Assembly: GCA_965242565.1 (NCBI GenBank)
Contig: OZ251457.1
Location: forward strand, 1,116,001-1,180,000
Direction: 5' to 3'
Length of the DNA stretch: 64,000 nucleotides
Origin: CATQGW01 sp965242565
Lineage (GTDB): Bacteria; Chloroflexota; Dehalococcoidia; Bin125
Shown in pieces: positions 43,139-51,921 of the stretch. Numbering within the stretch: the stretch's first letter is position 1; every line of letters begins with the position of its first letter. The translations under genes were made by a program, and so were the position numbers. The notes under the pieces are model-generated. The model saw only the letters and a list, made by a program, of their open reading frames with translations. It was not told where the DNA came from and searched no databases.

Positions 43139-45694
43139 ATGGCCGAAACGACAGGCCCCAACGTGTTGACCCAGGCCGAGGCCGAGCAGCGCGCCGCTGC
43201 AATCGGCGACGTCGCCTACGACCTCACGCTCGACCTCGCGGCCGGCTCGGAGACCTACGACGCGGCGGCGGCGGTGCGCTTCTCGCACGCCTCGCCGGCC
43301 GACGGCGCGTTCCTCGACTTCACGGGGCGCGACATCCACTCGCTCACGGTCAACGGCAGCGAGCGCCCCGTCCGCCACGAGCGCAACCGGCTCTACCTCG
43401 ACGGCGCGGACCTCGCTGCGCAGAACGAGGTGCGGGTCCGCTACACCAACGAATACGACCACATCGGGGCCGGGCTGCATCAGTTCGTCGATCCGGAAGA
43501 CGGCGCGGAGTATCTCTACACCCACTTCGAGCCGTACGACGCGCACCGGCTGCTGCCCTGCTTCGACCAGCCCGACCTCAAGGCCTCCTACGACCTCAGC
43601 GTCACCGCCCCCTCCGCCTGGGAAGTGATGGGCAACTACCCCGCAGCGGAGACTGAGTTGGTCGAGGGGGGTGCGCGCACTCGCCGCCGCTTCGAGACCA
43701 CGCCGCGCTTCAGCACCTACCTGCTGGCGCTGGCAGCGGGGCCCTACACGCGCTTCGAGGATCGCTGGGAAGACACGCCGCTCGGCGTCGCCTGCCGCTC
43801 CTCGCTGGCCGAATACTTCGACGCCGACGAGTTCTTCGAGGTGACGCGGCAGGGGCTGACGTTCTACTCCGACTTCTTCGACTTCCGCTACCCGTTCGGC
43901 AAGTACGACCAGGTCTTCGTGCCCGAATTCAACATGGGCGCGATGGAGAACGTCGGCTGCATCACCTATTCGGAGCGGATGATCTTCCGCGACCCGCCAA
44001 CGGAAATTCAGCGCCTCAACCGCGCCGAGGTGGTGCTGCACGAGATGGCCCACATGTGGTTCGGCGATCTGGTCACGATGCAGTGGTGGAACGACCTCTG
44101 GCTGAACGAGTCGTTCGCTACTTACATGGCCTACCTGTCGATGGATCAGGCGACGCGCTTCGGCGAGAGCGCCTGGTCGGCGTTCCACGCGCGGATGAAG
44201 GCCTGGGCCTACGAGCAGGACCAGCTGCCGACCACGCACCCGATCGCCGGCGAGGTGCCGGACACCGACGCCACGTTCCTCAACTTCGACGGGATCACCT
44301 ACGGCAAGGGCGCGGCGGTGCTCAAGCAGCTGGTCGCGTTCCTGGGCGCGGACGGCTTCCGCGAGGGGATGCGCGACTACTTCCGCACGCACGCTTGGGG
44401 CAACACCACGCTGGGCGATTTCCTGGCGGCGCTCGAACGCGGCTCCGGGCGCGAGCTGGGGCGCTGGTCCGAACTCTGGCTCGAACGCGCCGGCGTCAAC
44501 ACCATCGCCGCCGACTTCAGCGTCGCCAACGGCGAGGTCAACTCCTTCACGATGCGTCAGACTGCCCCGTCGGAGCATCCCGAGCTGCGCCCGCACCGCA
44601 CAGAGATCGCCGTCTACGACGCCGGCGACGACGGCCCCGTGCTGCGCGACGCCGCGCCCGCCGACCTCGACGGCGCGGAGACGGTGATCGAGGGACTGGT
44701 CGGCATCGACGCGCCGGCCGCCATCTTCCCCAACCACGGCGACCACGCCTTCGCCAAGATCGCGCTCGACTTCCGCTCTCTGGCGTTCGTGCGCGAACAG
44801 ATCGACCGCTTCCAAACACCCTTTGAGCGCCTGCTCTTCTGGCACGCCCTCTGGGACATGGTCCGCGACCAGCGCTTCGCCGCCGGCCAGTTCGTCGCGC
44901 TCGCCGCCGACAAGCTGGGCGGCGAGGACACGCTCGAAATCACTCAAACCGTGGCGGGCAACGCGCTCTACGCCGTTGGGCGCTACATCCCCGACCAGTA
45001 CCGCCTCCAACATGCCAACCAGGTCTTCGACCTCGCCTGGAACGGCCTCTTCTCGGCCGCCGAGCAGGATTTCCGCATCGTCTGGGCCCGTGTCCTGATC
45101 GGCGCAGCGCAGGAACCCGACCGCATCCGGCGCATTCTCGCCCTGGCCGACGACGGCAGCGGCATCGACGGCTTCGAGCTCGATCAGGACATGCGCTGGA
45201 GCTTGGTGACCAAGGCGGTCGCCTACAGCCTGGGCGGCGGGCTTGATCGACTCGCGCCCGAACTCGAGCGCGACGGCAGCGACCGCGGCCAGCGCGCCGC
45301 CGAAACCGTCCGCGCCTCCCGCGCCGACGCCGAGGTCAAATCCGCCGCCTGGTCTCGCTTCCGCCAGGACCGCGATTCCTCCCTGCACATCCTCAGCGCC
45401 GCCATGCGCGGCTTCTGGTGGAAGCCGCAGGACGAGCTGCTCGCCCCTTACGTCGGCCGTTTTTTCGACGAGGTGCGCGATGTCTTCGCCGAACGCGACA
45501 AGGAGTACGCCACGCGCTGGTTCGGTGCGCTCTACCCCGGCCATCTGCCGACCGATGAGGTCGTCAATCGCTCCGACGCGCTGCTGGGCGCGTTGGGCGC
45601 GGACGACCAGGTGCTGGCGCGCAGTCTGCGCGAATCGCTCGACGAGGTCCGTCGCGCCCGCGCCTGCCAAAACCTCCCTGTCGATCCGGACTGA
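43139..45694 (+). CDS. pepN: Aminopeptidase N (M1 family)
   Basis: 851 aa from ATG 43139 with GGAGGAGC upstream. GAMEN at about residue 268, HEMAHMWFGDLV at about 301, then NESFATYMAYLS with the third zinc ligand Glu, and a long ERAP1-like C-terminal helical region. A cytoplasmic zinc aminopeptidase. It is followed closely by MOSC and SCO1664-like genes, all plus strand and probably one operon. Confidence 0.95.
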   Translation: MAETTGPNVLTQAEAEQRAAAIGDVAYDLTLDLAAGSETYDAAAAVRFSHASPADGAFLDFTGRDIHSLTVNGSERPVRHERNRLYLDGADLAAQNEVRVRYTNEYDHIGAGLHQFVDPEDGAEYLYTHFEPYDAHRLLPCFDQPDLKASYDLSVTAPSAWEVMGNYPAAETELVEGGARTRRRFETTPRFSTYLLALAAGPYTRFEDRWEDTPLGVACRSSLAEYFDADEFFEVTRQGLTFYSDFFDFRYPFGKYDQVFVPEFNMGAMENVGCITYSERMIFRDPPTEIQRLNRAEVVLHEMAHMWFGDLVTMQWWNDLWLNESFATYMAYLSMDQATRFGESAWSAFHARMKAWAYEQDQLPTTHPIAGEVPDTDATFLNFDGITYGKGAAVLKQLVAFLGADGFREGMRDYFRTHAWGNTTLGDFLAALERGSGRELGRWSELWLERAGVNTIAADFSVANGEVNSFTMRQTAPSEHPELRPHRTEIAVYDAGDDGPVLRDAAPADLDGAETVIEGLVGIDAPAAIFPNHGDHAFAKIALDFRSLAFVREQIDRFQTPFERLLFWHALWDMVRDQRFAAGQFVALAADKLGGEDTLEITQTVAGNALYAVGRYIPDQYRLQHANQVFDLAWNGLFSAAEQDFRIVWARVLIGAAQEPDRIRRILALADDGSGIDGFELDQDMRWSLVTKAVAYSLGGGLDRLAPELERDGSDRGQRAAETVRASRADAEVKSAAWSRFRQDRDSSLHILSAAMRGFWWKPQDELLAPYVGRFFDEVRDVFAERDKEYATRWFGALYPGHLPTDEVVNRSDALLGALGADDQVLARSLRESLDEVRRARACQNLPVDPD

Positions 45695-45701
45695 GTGCCC
45701 C

Positions 45702-46505
45702 ATGCCCGCCCTCACCCCTGCCGCCCGCATCGCCGCCTGCTACCTCTATCCCGTCAAGGGGATGACGGCGCAGCCCGCCGAATCGCTGACGCTTGAGCCG
45801 GGCCAATCCGCCCTCGGCGACCGCGCGTTCGTCTTCGCCTTCGGCAACGCCGAGCGGGTGGGCGAGATCGGCTGGGTCTCCAAGCGGCAATCGGTCACGC
45901 TGCTCAACACGCCCGACCTGCCGCGCGTTTCGGCGGCGTTCGATCCCGGCGGCGGGCTGCTCTCCCTGGCGTTTGAGGGTGAAGAGCGCTCGGCCGACAT
46001 CGCCGATCAACGGCAACGCACGACGCTGGCCGACTGGCTCGCCGATGTCGTCCACAGCTTCGCGGAGAATCCCCTGCGCGGACGCCCCGAACGCGAACCG
46101 CTCGTCCTGCTCGGCGACGGCTCCAGCCGCTACACCGACCGCGGCCCCACCCAGATCAGCCTCGCCGCGCTCGACAGCCTGGGCGAGCTTAGCGCCGCCG
46201 CCGAGCTCGATGTCGACTTCCGCCGCTTCCGTCTCAACTTCGCCATTGAGGACGTAGCTGCCTGGTCGGAGTTCGATTGGGTCGGCAGCCGCGCCCTCGT
46301 CGGCGAAGAGGTCGAAATCGAGATCACCGCCCGCCTCCAGCGCTGCAACGCGATCAACGCATCGCCCGCCGGCGACGGCCGCGACACCGAGCTGATGGGC
46401 GTCCTCCAGAACAGCTACGGACACCTCGATTTTGGCGTTGAAGCCAATGTCCGCGCGGGCGGGCGGGTCGCCGTCGGCGACGCCGTGCGGCTCGTGTCAG
46501 ACTGA
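45702..46505 (+). CDS. MOSC-domain protein
   Basis: 267 aa. An N-terminal MOSC beta-barrel (ACYLYPVKGMTAQPAESLTL) is followed by the MOSC core with RFRLNFAIED and the conserved Cys in RLQRCNAINASPA. MOSC proteins bind molybdenum cofactor and reduce N-hydroxylated compounds or carry sulfur. It lies 7 bp after pepN. Confidence 0.85.
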   Translation: MPALTPAARIAACYLYPVKGMTAQPAESLTLEPGQSALGDRAFVFAFGNAERVGEIGWVSKRQSVTLLNTPDLPRVSAAFDPGGGLLSLAFEGEERSADIADQRQRTTLADWLADVVHSFAENPLRGRPEREPLVLLGDGSSRYTDRGPTQISLAALDSLGELSAAAELDVDFRRFRLNFAIEDVAAWSEFDWVGSRALVGEEVEIEITARLQRCNAINASPAGDGRDTELMGVLQNSYGHLDFGVEANVRAGGRVAVGDAVRLVSD

Positions 46506-46509
46506 GCGC

Positions 46510-47265
46510 ATGGATCGCTTTCCCGAACGCTCATGGGACCCGCTCGACCGCGATGTCGAGCGCCGGCTGCTCGAAGGCGAGGTCACCGACGGCGCGCGCA
46601 TCCCCTATGCCTCAAACGGCGTCTTCCTGCTCGAACTGCGGCACCTCGACGACGCCGAGCCCGGCTACGCCGTCTACAAACCCGCGCGCGGCGAAAACCC
46701 GCTCTGGGACTTCCCGCCGGACCTCTACCGCCGCGAAGTGGCGGCTTACCGCCTCAGCAAGGCGCTCGGCTGGGAACTGATCCCGCCCACCGTCGAGCGC
46801 GAGGACGGCCTCGAACTCGGCGTCGGCTCGCTCCAGGCCTTCATCCCCACCGACTACCGCTGCACCTTCTTCGAACTGCGCGAGCAGCACGCCGACCGCA
46901 TGCGCCAGTTCGCCCTGTTCGACTGGCTCGCCAACAACGCCGACCGCAAGGGCGGCCACATCCTCCAGGCCGAAGACGGACACCTCTGGGGCATCGACAA
47001 CGGTCTCTCCTTCCACGAGGAGGAAAAACTCCGCACCGTGATCTGGGACTACGCCGGCGAGGCGATTGCGGACGACTTGCTGGCGGATGTTGCGTCGCTG
47101 GCGGTGCGGCTTGAGCAGGGCGGCGAGGCGCAGCGAGCGCTCGCGGACTTGCTCTTGGAATCAGAGCTCGAAATGCTCCACCTGCGCGCCCATCGCGCCC
47201 TCGAAGAGCGCCGCCTCCCCGAGCCGCCCCCCCACCGCCGCGCCGTCCCCTGGCCCCTCATCTGA
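46510..47265 (+). CDS. SCO1664-family (PI3K/HipA-like kinase fold) protein
   Basis: 251 aa. YAVYKPARGENPLWDFP near the N-terminus (nucleotide-site lysine), then LFDWLANNADRKGGHIL (catalytic-loop Asp and Asn) and WGIDNGLSFHEEEKLRTVIW (metal Asp). This matches actinobacterial SCO1664-like predicted kinases. Function unknown; in operon with pepN and MOSC. Confidence 0.82.
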   Translation: MDRFPERSWDPLDRDVERRLLEGEVTDGARIPYASNGVFLLELRHLDDAEPGYAVYKPARGENPLWDFPPDLYRREVAAYRLSKALGWELIPPTVEREDGLELGVGSLQAFIPTDYRCTFFELREQHADRMRQFALFDWLANNADRKGGHILQAEDGHLWGIDNGLSFHEEEKLRTVIWDYAGEAIADDLLADVASLAVRLEQGGEAQRALADLLLESELEMLHLRAHRALEERRLPEPPPHRRAVPWPLI

Positions 47266-47348
47266 GCATGCGGCGAATTCTGCACACGCCGACGGGGCGC
47301 CGCCAGCTGCCCGCAGGCGTTGATTCGATTGTCGGGTAGGCTGTGTGC

Positions 47349-48731
47349 ATGGACGAACTGAACCGCCGGCTCTATGCCTACGACAACCTCGAGGTGCTGA
47401 ACGATCCGCTGGCGCTGCCCTCCGATTCGGTGGACCTGATCTACCTCGATCCGCCGTTCAACTCGAACAGCACCTACAACCTGCCGTTCAAGCGGCTCGG
47501 TCGGGATGTGGCCGCCGTGGCCGCGTTCCAGGACACGTGGATGTGGGGCGAGGTCGAGGATGCGCATCTGGCCGCGCTTGACGGGGCACCGAGCACTCGA
47601 GTGCTCGCCGACATCGTACAGATCGCCCAGCGGGTTGAAGGCCGCCGTCGCAAGACGAATCTCGCCGCGTACCTCGTGAATATGGCTGTGCGCCTGATCC
47701 CGATGCGACGGGTCCTGAAACCCGAGGGCTGCATCTACCTGCATTGCGACCCAACAGCCAGCCACTATCTCAAGCTGTTGCTGGACGCGCTCTTCGGCCG
47801 AGCGCGGTTCATCAATGAGATCTCCTGGACATACGGCCTCGGCGGAAGTTCCAAACGGTCCTTCTCGCGCAAGCACGATGTGCTGCTGTTCTACTCCAAC
47901 TCGGAACGCTACTTCTTCGACAAGCCCACGGTTCCGGCTACCAGCAACCGCCTCAAAGGGCAGGAAAAGGGAATGCTGGACGTCTGGACCGACATTCCGT
48001 CCCTCAACAACATGGCGAGAGAGCGATTGGGCTATCCGACTCAGAAGCCGTTGGATCTGCTCGAGCGGATCATCGGCGCGTCCAGCCAGCCTGGCGATCT
48101 CGTGCTCGACCCGTTCTGCGGCTGCGGCACCACCGCACACGCCGCGGAGCTGCTCGGGCGCCGCTGGGTCGGCATCGACATCTCCCGCTTCTCTGCCGGT
48201 CTCGTTCGTGAACGGCTCGTGGACAATGTGCCGACCCTGAGCGCCCAAAACATCGAGGTGTTCGGTGTGCCGACGACGATCCAGGAAGCTCGCGCATTGG
48301 CCGCGAACGACAAGTTCGAGTTTGAGAAGTGGGTTTGCGGCGAGATCGGGGCGCACGGGATGTACCACAATCCCGGCGATAAAGGAGCCGACGCCGGCGT
48401 TGACGGCGTGATCGAGTTCTACCCGCTGCGTATGGGGCAAGCGCCGCAGAAAGAGATCGCCATCGTCCAAGTCAAAGGCGGCAACGTGACGCCCGACTCG
48501 GTGCGCGCGCTCTACGCCACCGTTGACCAGTTCGGCGCAACCGCCGGCATCTTTGTCTGCTTCGCCGACCAGATGACCACTGTCGAGAACAACCGAAGCA
48601 GGCGAATCTTCAGCGACGACGCAGCCGACTACCCGGTTATCCAAGGGTACTCGATCGAGGATCTGCTCGAACGCAAGCCGCTCAACTTGCCGATCTACCG
48701 CTTGCGCGACGACGCGCGGCTGATTCAATAG
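47349..48731 (+). CDS. DNA methyltransferase fused to Mrr-like nuclease domain, copy D
   Basis: 460 aa. The first about 66 residues are nearly identical to copy C, including the upstream GTAGGCTGTGTGC sequence. The variable central region is about residues 156-230 (bases about 47814-48030) and is much shorter than that in copy C. DPFCGCGTT and the C-terminal GADAGVDG and IVQVKGG motifs are conserved. Sequence identity with C resumes at ERLGYPTQKP. Confidence 0.85.
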   Translation: MDELNRRLYAYDNLEVLNDPLALPSDSVDLIYLDPPFNSNSTYNLPFKRLGRDVAAVAAFQDTWMWGEVEDAHLAALDGAPSTRVLADIVQIAQRVEGRRRKTNLAAYLVNMAVRLIPMRRVLKPEGCIYLHCDPTASHYLKLLLDALFGRARFINEISWTYGLGGSSKRSFSRKHDVLLFYSNSERYFFDKPTVPATSNRLKGQEKGMLDVWTDIPSLNNMARERLGYPTQKPLDLLERIIGASSQPGDLVLDPFCGCGTTAHAAELLGRRWVGIDISRFSAGLVRERLVDNVPTLSAQNIEVFGVPTTIQEARALAANDKFEFEKWVCGEIGAHGMYHNPGDKGADAGVDGVIEFYPLRMGQAPQKEIAIVQVKGGNVTPDSVRALYATVDQFGATAGIFVCFADQMTTVENNRSRRIFSDDAADYPVIQGYSIEDLLERKPLNLPIYRLRDDARLIQ

Positions 48732-48745
48732 CGCGCTGGCCCGTC

Positions 48746-51160
48746 TCAGTCGTCCGAGGCTGATATTCCGGACCGCGCGATCAGCAGTGGCGCTGTTGGG
48801 GCGTCCGAAGTGACGCCGGACTTGTAGAGCGCCTCGATTTGCTCCTGCGAGAGGCCGATTTCCGCCAGCACCTGGCGGTTGTGTTCGGCGAATCTTGGAG
48901 CGGCGCGGGTTACGCGGGCGGGGGTGCGGGAGAGGCGCCAGGGCCAGGAGGGGTAGGGGTAGACACCTACTACGAGGTGTTCGATGGGGATGTAGAAGTT
49001 GCGGTGGAAGAGGTGCGGGTCGGCGAGGATTTGCCAGTTGGCCAGAATGGGAGCGGCGGAGATGCCGGCGCGTTGCAGCAGCCATGCGGCTTCGTACTGT
49101 TCGTGTTGGGAGGTCCAGGCGGCAATTGCGACATCGAGCTCGTCGTGGCGGGACCGGCGGGCCGCGAGCGTGGACCATTCGGCGTCGTCTGCGAGGTCAT
49201 TGCGGCCGATGGCGCGCGCGAGGAGCGGCCATTCCTCGTCGCTTTGCACGGAGAGGGCGAGCCAGCAGTCTTCGCCGGCGCAGCGGTATGCGCCCTGGGG
49301 GGCGAAGCGGGCATCGCGGTTGCCCTGCGGGCGGCGCACGGTTCCCGTCGCCTGGTAATCAAGCAGCATTTCGAGGAAGTGGCATGCGCCGGCTTCGTTG
49401 AGAGCGACATCGATGAATTGGCCAAGGCCGGAGCGCTCGCGCTCTTCGAGGGCGGCGAGGATGGCGACGGCTGCGTGGTTGCCGGCGACGGGGTCGGCGT
49501 AGAAGATGGGCGTGCGGTAGACCTGTTCGGGTCCGTAGCCTGTTACGGAAGCGAGGCCGGAGGAGGCTTCGATGTTGGAACCATAGGCGCTCCAGTCGCG
49601 CCAGGGGCCGGTTGCGCCGAAGCCGGACATGGAGACGTAGATGAGGCGCGGGTTGACCTCGCGCATTGCGTCGTAGCCCAAGCCGAGGTTAGGCATCACG
49701 CGGGCGCTGTTGTTTTCGATGAAGACATCCGCGCCGGCGATCAGTTCGCGGAAGACCTGTTTTCCTTCCTCCGCTGCGAGGTCGAGCACGACATCGCGTT
49801 TGTTGCGGTTGAGCAGGTTGAAGTACATGGCGCGGTCGTAGGGGTAGCGCTGCGGGTCCTGAGTAGGGCCGGGCATGAAGAGCGCGCGGGTGGCTGGGCG
49901 CGCGGCCCACTCGACCTTGATCACGTCCGCGCCGAGATCGCCGAGGTGGCGGCCGGCGATCGGTCCGGCCCAGTTGGCGGTGAGTTCGACGACGCGCAGG
50001 CCGGCCAGCGGCGGTTCGTCGGTGGGCGCCGCGCTCGGCGACGCGGGCGCGGGTTGAGCGGCGAATTCGGTGCGGATCGCGTCGGTGTGTTCTCCCAAAC
50101 GCGGCGCGGGGCCCGCCCGACGCGCGGGTATGCGCGAGAGCTTGTAGGCGGGTCCGGGAAAGCGCAGCTCGCCCAATTCCGGGTCGGTATCCGTCTCCCA
50201 CCACTCGCGCGCCGCGAGTTGGATGTTACGGTCCAAGCCCGCGGCGTCGAGCATCGGGGTGCAGGCGACGCGCAGTTCCTGGGCGCGCGACGCCACTTCT
50301 TCAGCGTCGTAATTCTGCGCCCATGTTTCTACGTCGCGGTAGACGCCGGCGACGGCTTCACGCCAGGCGTCGATGTTGTTGGTATCGACTTCGTCGATCC
50401 GTTCCGGTTGATCAATCAGCAGGAAGACGTTGGGGTTAGGGACCATCTGCATGAAGTGCGCCCAGCCGTCGCGGGTTTTGGTAAAGTCGTGGCCGGCGCG
50501 GGGCAGCAGTTGGCCGCTGGCGATCCACGACGACACCAGCCAGGCGTGCGCGGACAGATTCGCCTCAAGCTGGGAGATTTCGACGTTCTGCCCGTGCCCC
50601 GAACGGCGGCGCTCGCGCAACGCCGCCAATGCTGCCAGCGCGCAGTGGACGCCGGCGTGGATCTGGCTTTGGCTGCCGGGGATCAGCAGCGGCTCGCGAT
50701 TTGGCTCGCCGGTGAAGTACATGTAGCCGCCCATCGCCCAAGTGGCGATGTCGCTGGCCTTCCAGTCGGCGCAGGGGCCGGAGCGGCCCCAGGCGGAGAG
50801 GTCGGCAGTAATCAGGCGGGGTTGCGGCGCGGTGGGCAGATCCTGCTGCCAGCGGGACGCGCCGTCGGTGAGCAGCACATCGGCCTGGGCCAACAGCGGG
50901 CGGAGGATGCGGCGGGCGTCGGCGTGATCGGCCGGCGCGACCGATTCTGCGCCGGAGGCAAGGTGGGCGAAGATTGCACCGTGGGCTGCACCGTCGGGGG
51001 CGGGAGGGCGTCGGCGGGGCGGCGCACCTTCGGGCGGCTCGACCCAGATGGTGCGCGCGCCGAGGTCGGAGAGCAGCTTGGCCGCGTAGGCGGAGTCCAG
51101 ATCTGAGCCGAGATTGACCACGGTCAATCCGTCCAATGCGCCGCCGTCGCGCTCAGGCAT
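48746..51160 (-). CDS. Two-domain CaiB/BaiF CoA-transferase fusion
   Basis: 804 aa, twice the usual length. The N-half (about 1-365) has LTVVNLGSDLDSAYAAKLLS and GHGQNVEISQLEAN. The C-half (about 375-804) has LRVVELTANWAGPIAGRHLG and GLGQFIDVALNEAG. Only the C-half keeps the catalytic Asp; the N-half has Glu at that position, as in the non-catalytic subunit of heterodimeric class III transferases. The start overlaps the end of purO by 8 bp. Substrate unknown. Confidence 0.88.
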   Translation of the reverse strand: MPERDGGALDGLTVVNLGSDLDSAYAAKLLSDLGARTIWVEPPEGAPPRRRPPAPDGAAHGAIFAHLASGAESVAPADHADARRILRPLLAQADVLLTDGASRWQQDLPTAPQPRLITADLSAWGRSGPCADWKASDIATWAMGGYMYFTGEPNREPLLIPGSQSQIHAGVHCALAALAALRERRRSGHGQNVEISQLEANLSAHAWLVSSWIASGQLLPRAGHDFTKTRDGWAHFMQMVPNPNVFLLIDQPERIDEVDTNNIDAWREAVAGVYRDVETWAQNYDAEEVASRAQELRVACTPMLDAAGLDRNIQLAAREWWETDTDPELGELRFPGPAYKLSRIPARRAGPAPRLGEHTDAIRTEFAAQPAPASPSAAPTDEPPLAGLRVVELTANWAGPIAGRHLGDLGADVIKVEWAARPATRALFMPGPTQDPQRYPYDRAMYFNLLNRNKRDVVLDLAAEEGKQVFRELIAGADVFIENNSARVMPNLGLGYDAMREVNPRLIYVSMSGFGATGPWRDWSAYGSNIEASSGLASVTGYGPEQVYRTPIFYADPVAGNHAAVAILAALEERERSGLGQFIDVALNEAGACHFLEMLLDYQATGTVRRPQGNRDARFAPQGAYRCAGEDCWLALSVQSDEEWPLLARAIGRNDLADDAEWSTLAARRSRHDELDVAIAAWTSQHEQYEAAWLLQRAGISAAPILANWQILADPHLFHRNFYIPIEHLVVGVYPYPSWPWRLSRTPARVTRAAPRFAEHNRQVLAEIGLSQEQIEALYKSGVTSDAPTAPLLIARSGISASDD

Positions 51161-51899
51161 TGTTCTGCTCCGATCCGGATCCGCGCAGGAGGATGCGCGA
51201 CGGGCCGCCGTCGGCGGAGATCAGCTTGGCCGCCAGCGCGATGCGGTTGCTCGCGTCGAGCGCCGCCCAGTACGAGTCCAGAATCTCGTCCAAGTCGCCG
51301 TCGAGCGGCAGCCAGAGGGGGTCGCCGCGGAAAGGTGGCAGCGGGCTGCCGTCGGTCGCATAGGTGGTCAGGCCGTAGCCCAACCCCGGCGGGGGTAGCG
51401 CGGGAAGGTAGACGGTGCGGTCGGTGTATGCGGCGTCGACGTCGTTGGCGCGCAGGATCGCCAGGCTGATTTCCGCCGCGCCGTCGCGCGTGTCGAGCAG
51501 GCCGGCGATGCGGGGCGTGTAGTTGGGCGCGTCGTTCTCACGCTCGCGCGTCGCCAGCGCGTCCTCGAAGCGCGCGCCGGCGAACAGCGCGTCGTGGATG
51601 GTGCGCGTTTGATCGCCGTTGGAGACGATGAAGCGGCCGTCCAGCTCGAGCATCGCCTCGTAGATGATGTTGGTCGGATCTTCCACCCGCGATGCGTCCA
51701 GCGGCTCGGTGCGCAGTTCTGGGCCGTCCACGGCGAAGCGGCGGTTTCGGCTGTTCGCGCTGCGGCCCATGATCCAGTAGAGCTGCGCCCAGTCGCCGCT
51801 CTCCAGCCGCCCGATCACGAGGCCGCGGCCGGGATAGGAGTTGGCGGCGAGATGGGCGTCGAAGTTGCGTCGGGCCTGGGTTCGCGCGTGCTCGGACAT
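51153..51899 (-). CDS. purO: IMP cyclohydrolase, archaeal PurO type
   Basis: 248 aa. YPGRGLVIGRLESGD, then IMGRSANSRNRRF and DPTNIIYEAMLEL are hallmark stretches of the PurO family, which closes the purine ring of FAICAR to IMP without the PurH bifunctional enzyme. It is upstream of and overlapping the CaiB fusion, and divergent from the biotin carboxylase with 22 bp between the starts. Confidence 0.82.
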   Translation of the reverse strand: MSEHARTQARRNFDAHLAANSYPGRGLVIGRLESGDWAQLYWIMGRSANSRNRRFAVDGPELRTEPLDASRVEDPTNIIYEAMLELDGRFIVSNGDQTRTIHDALFAGARFEDALATRERENDAPNYTPRIAGLLDTRDGAAEISLAILRANDVDAAYTDRTVYLPALPPPGLGYGLTTYATDGSPLPPFRGDPLWLPLDGDLDEILDSYWAALDASNRIALAAKLISADGGPSRILLRGSGSEQNNA

Positions 51900-51903
51900 G
51901 CGA

Positions 51904-51917
51904 CGAGTCTAAACTCG
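51904..51917. promoter_or_regulatory. CGAGT-CTAA-ACTCG palindrome between divergent starts
   Basis: It sits in the only 22 bp between the purO and biotin carboxylase starts. There is no room for normal leaders, so transcripts may be leaderless or promoters may lie inside the opposite gene. Confidence 0.3.
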
Positions 51918-51921
51918 CTGT

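Noticed and set aside
44056..44826. Arg-rich frames inside pepN and other genes on either strand
   Set aside because: Out-of-frame shadows with no domain similarity.
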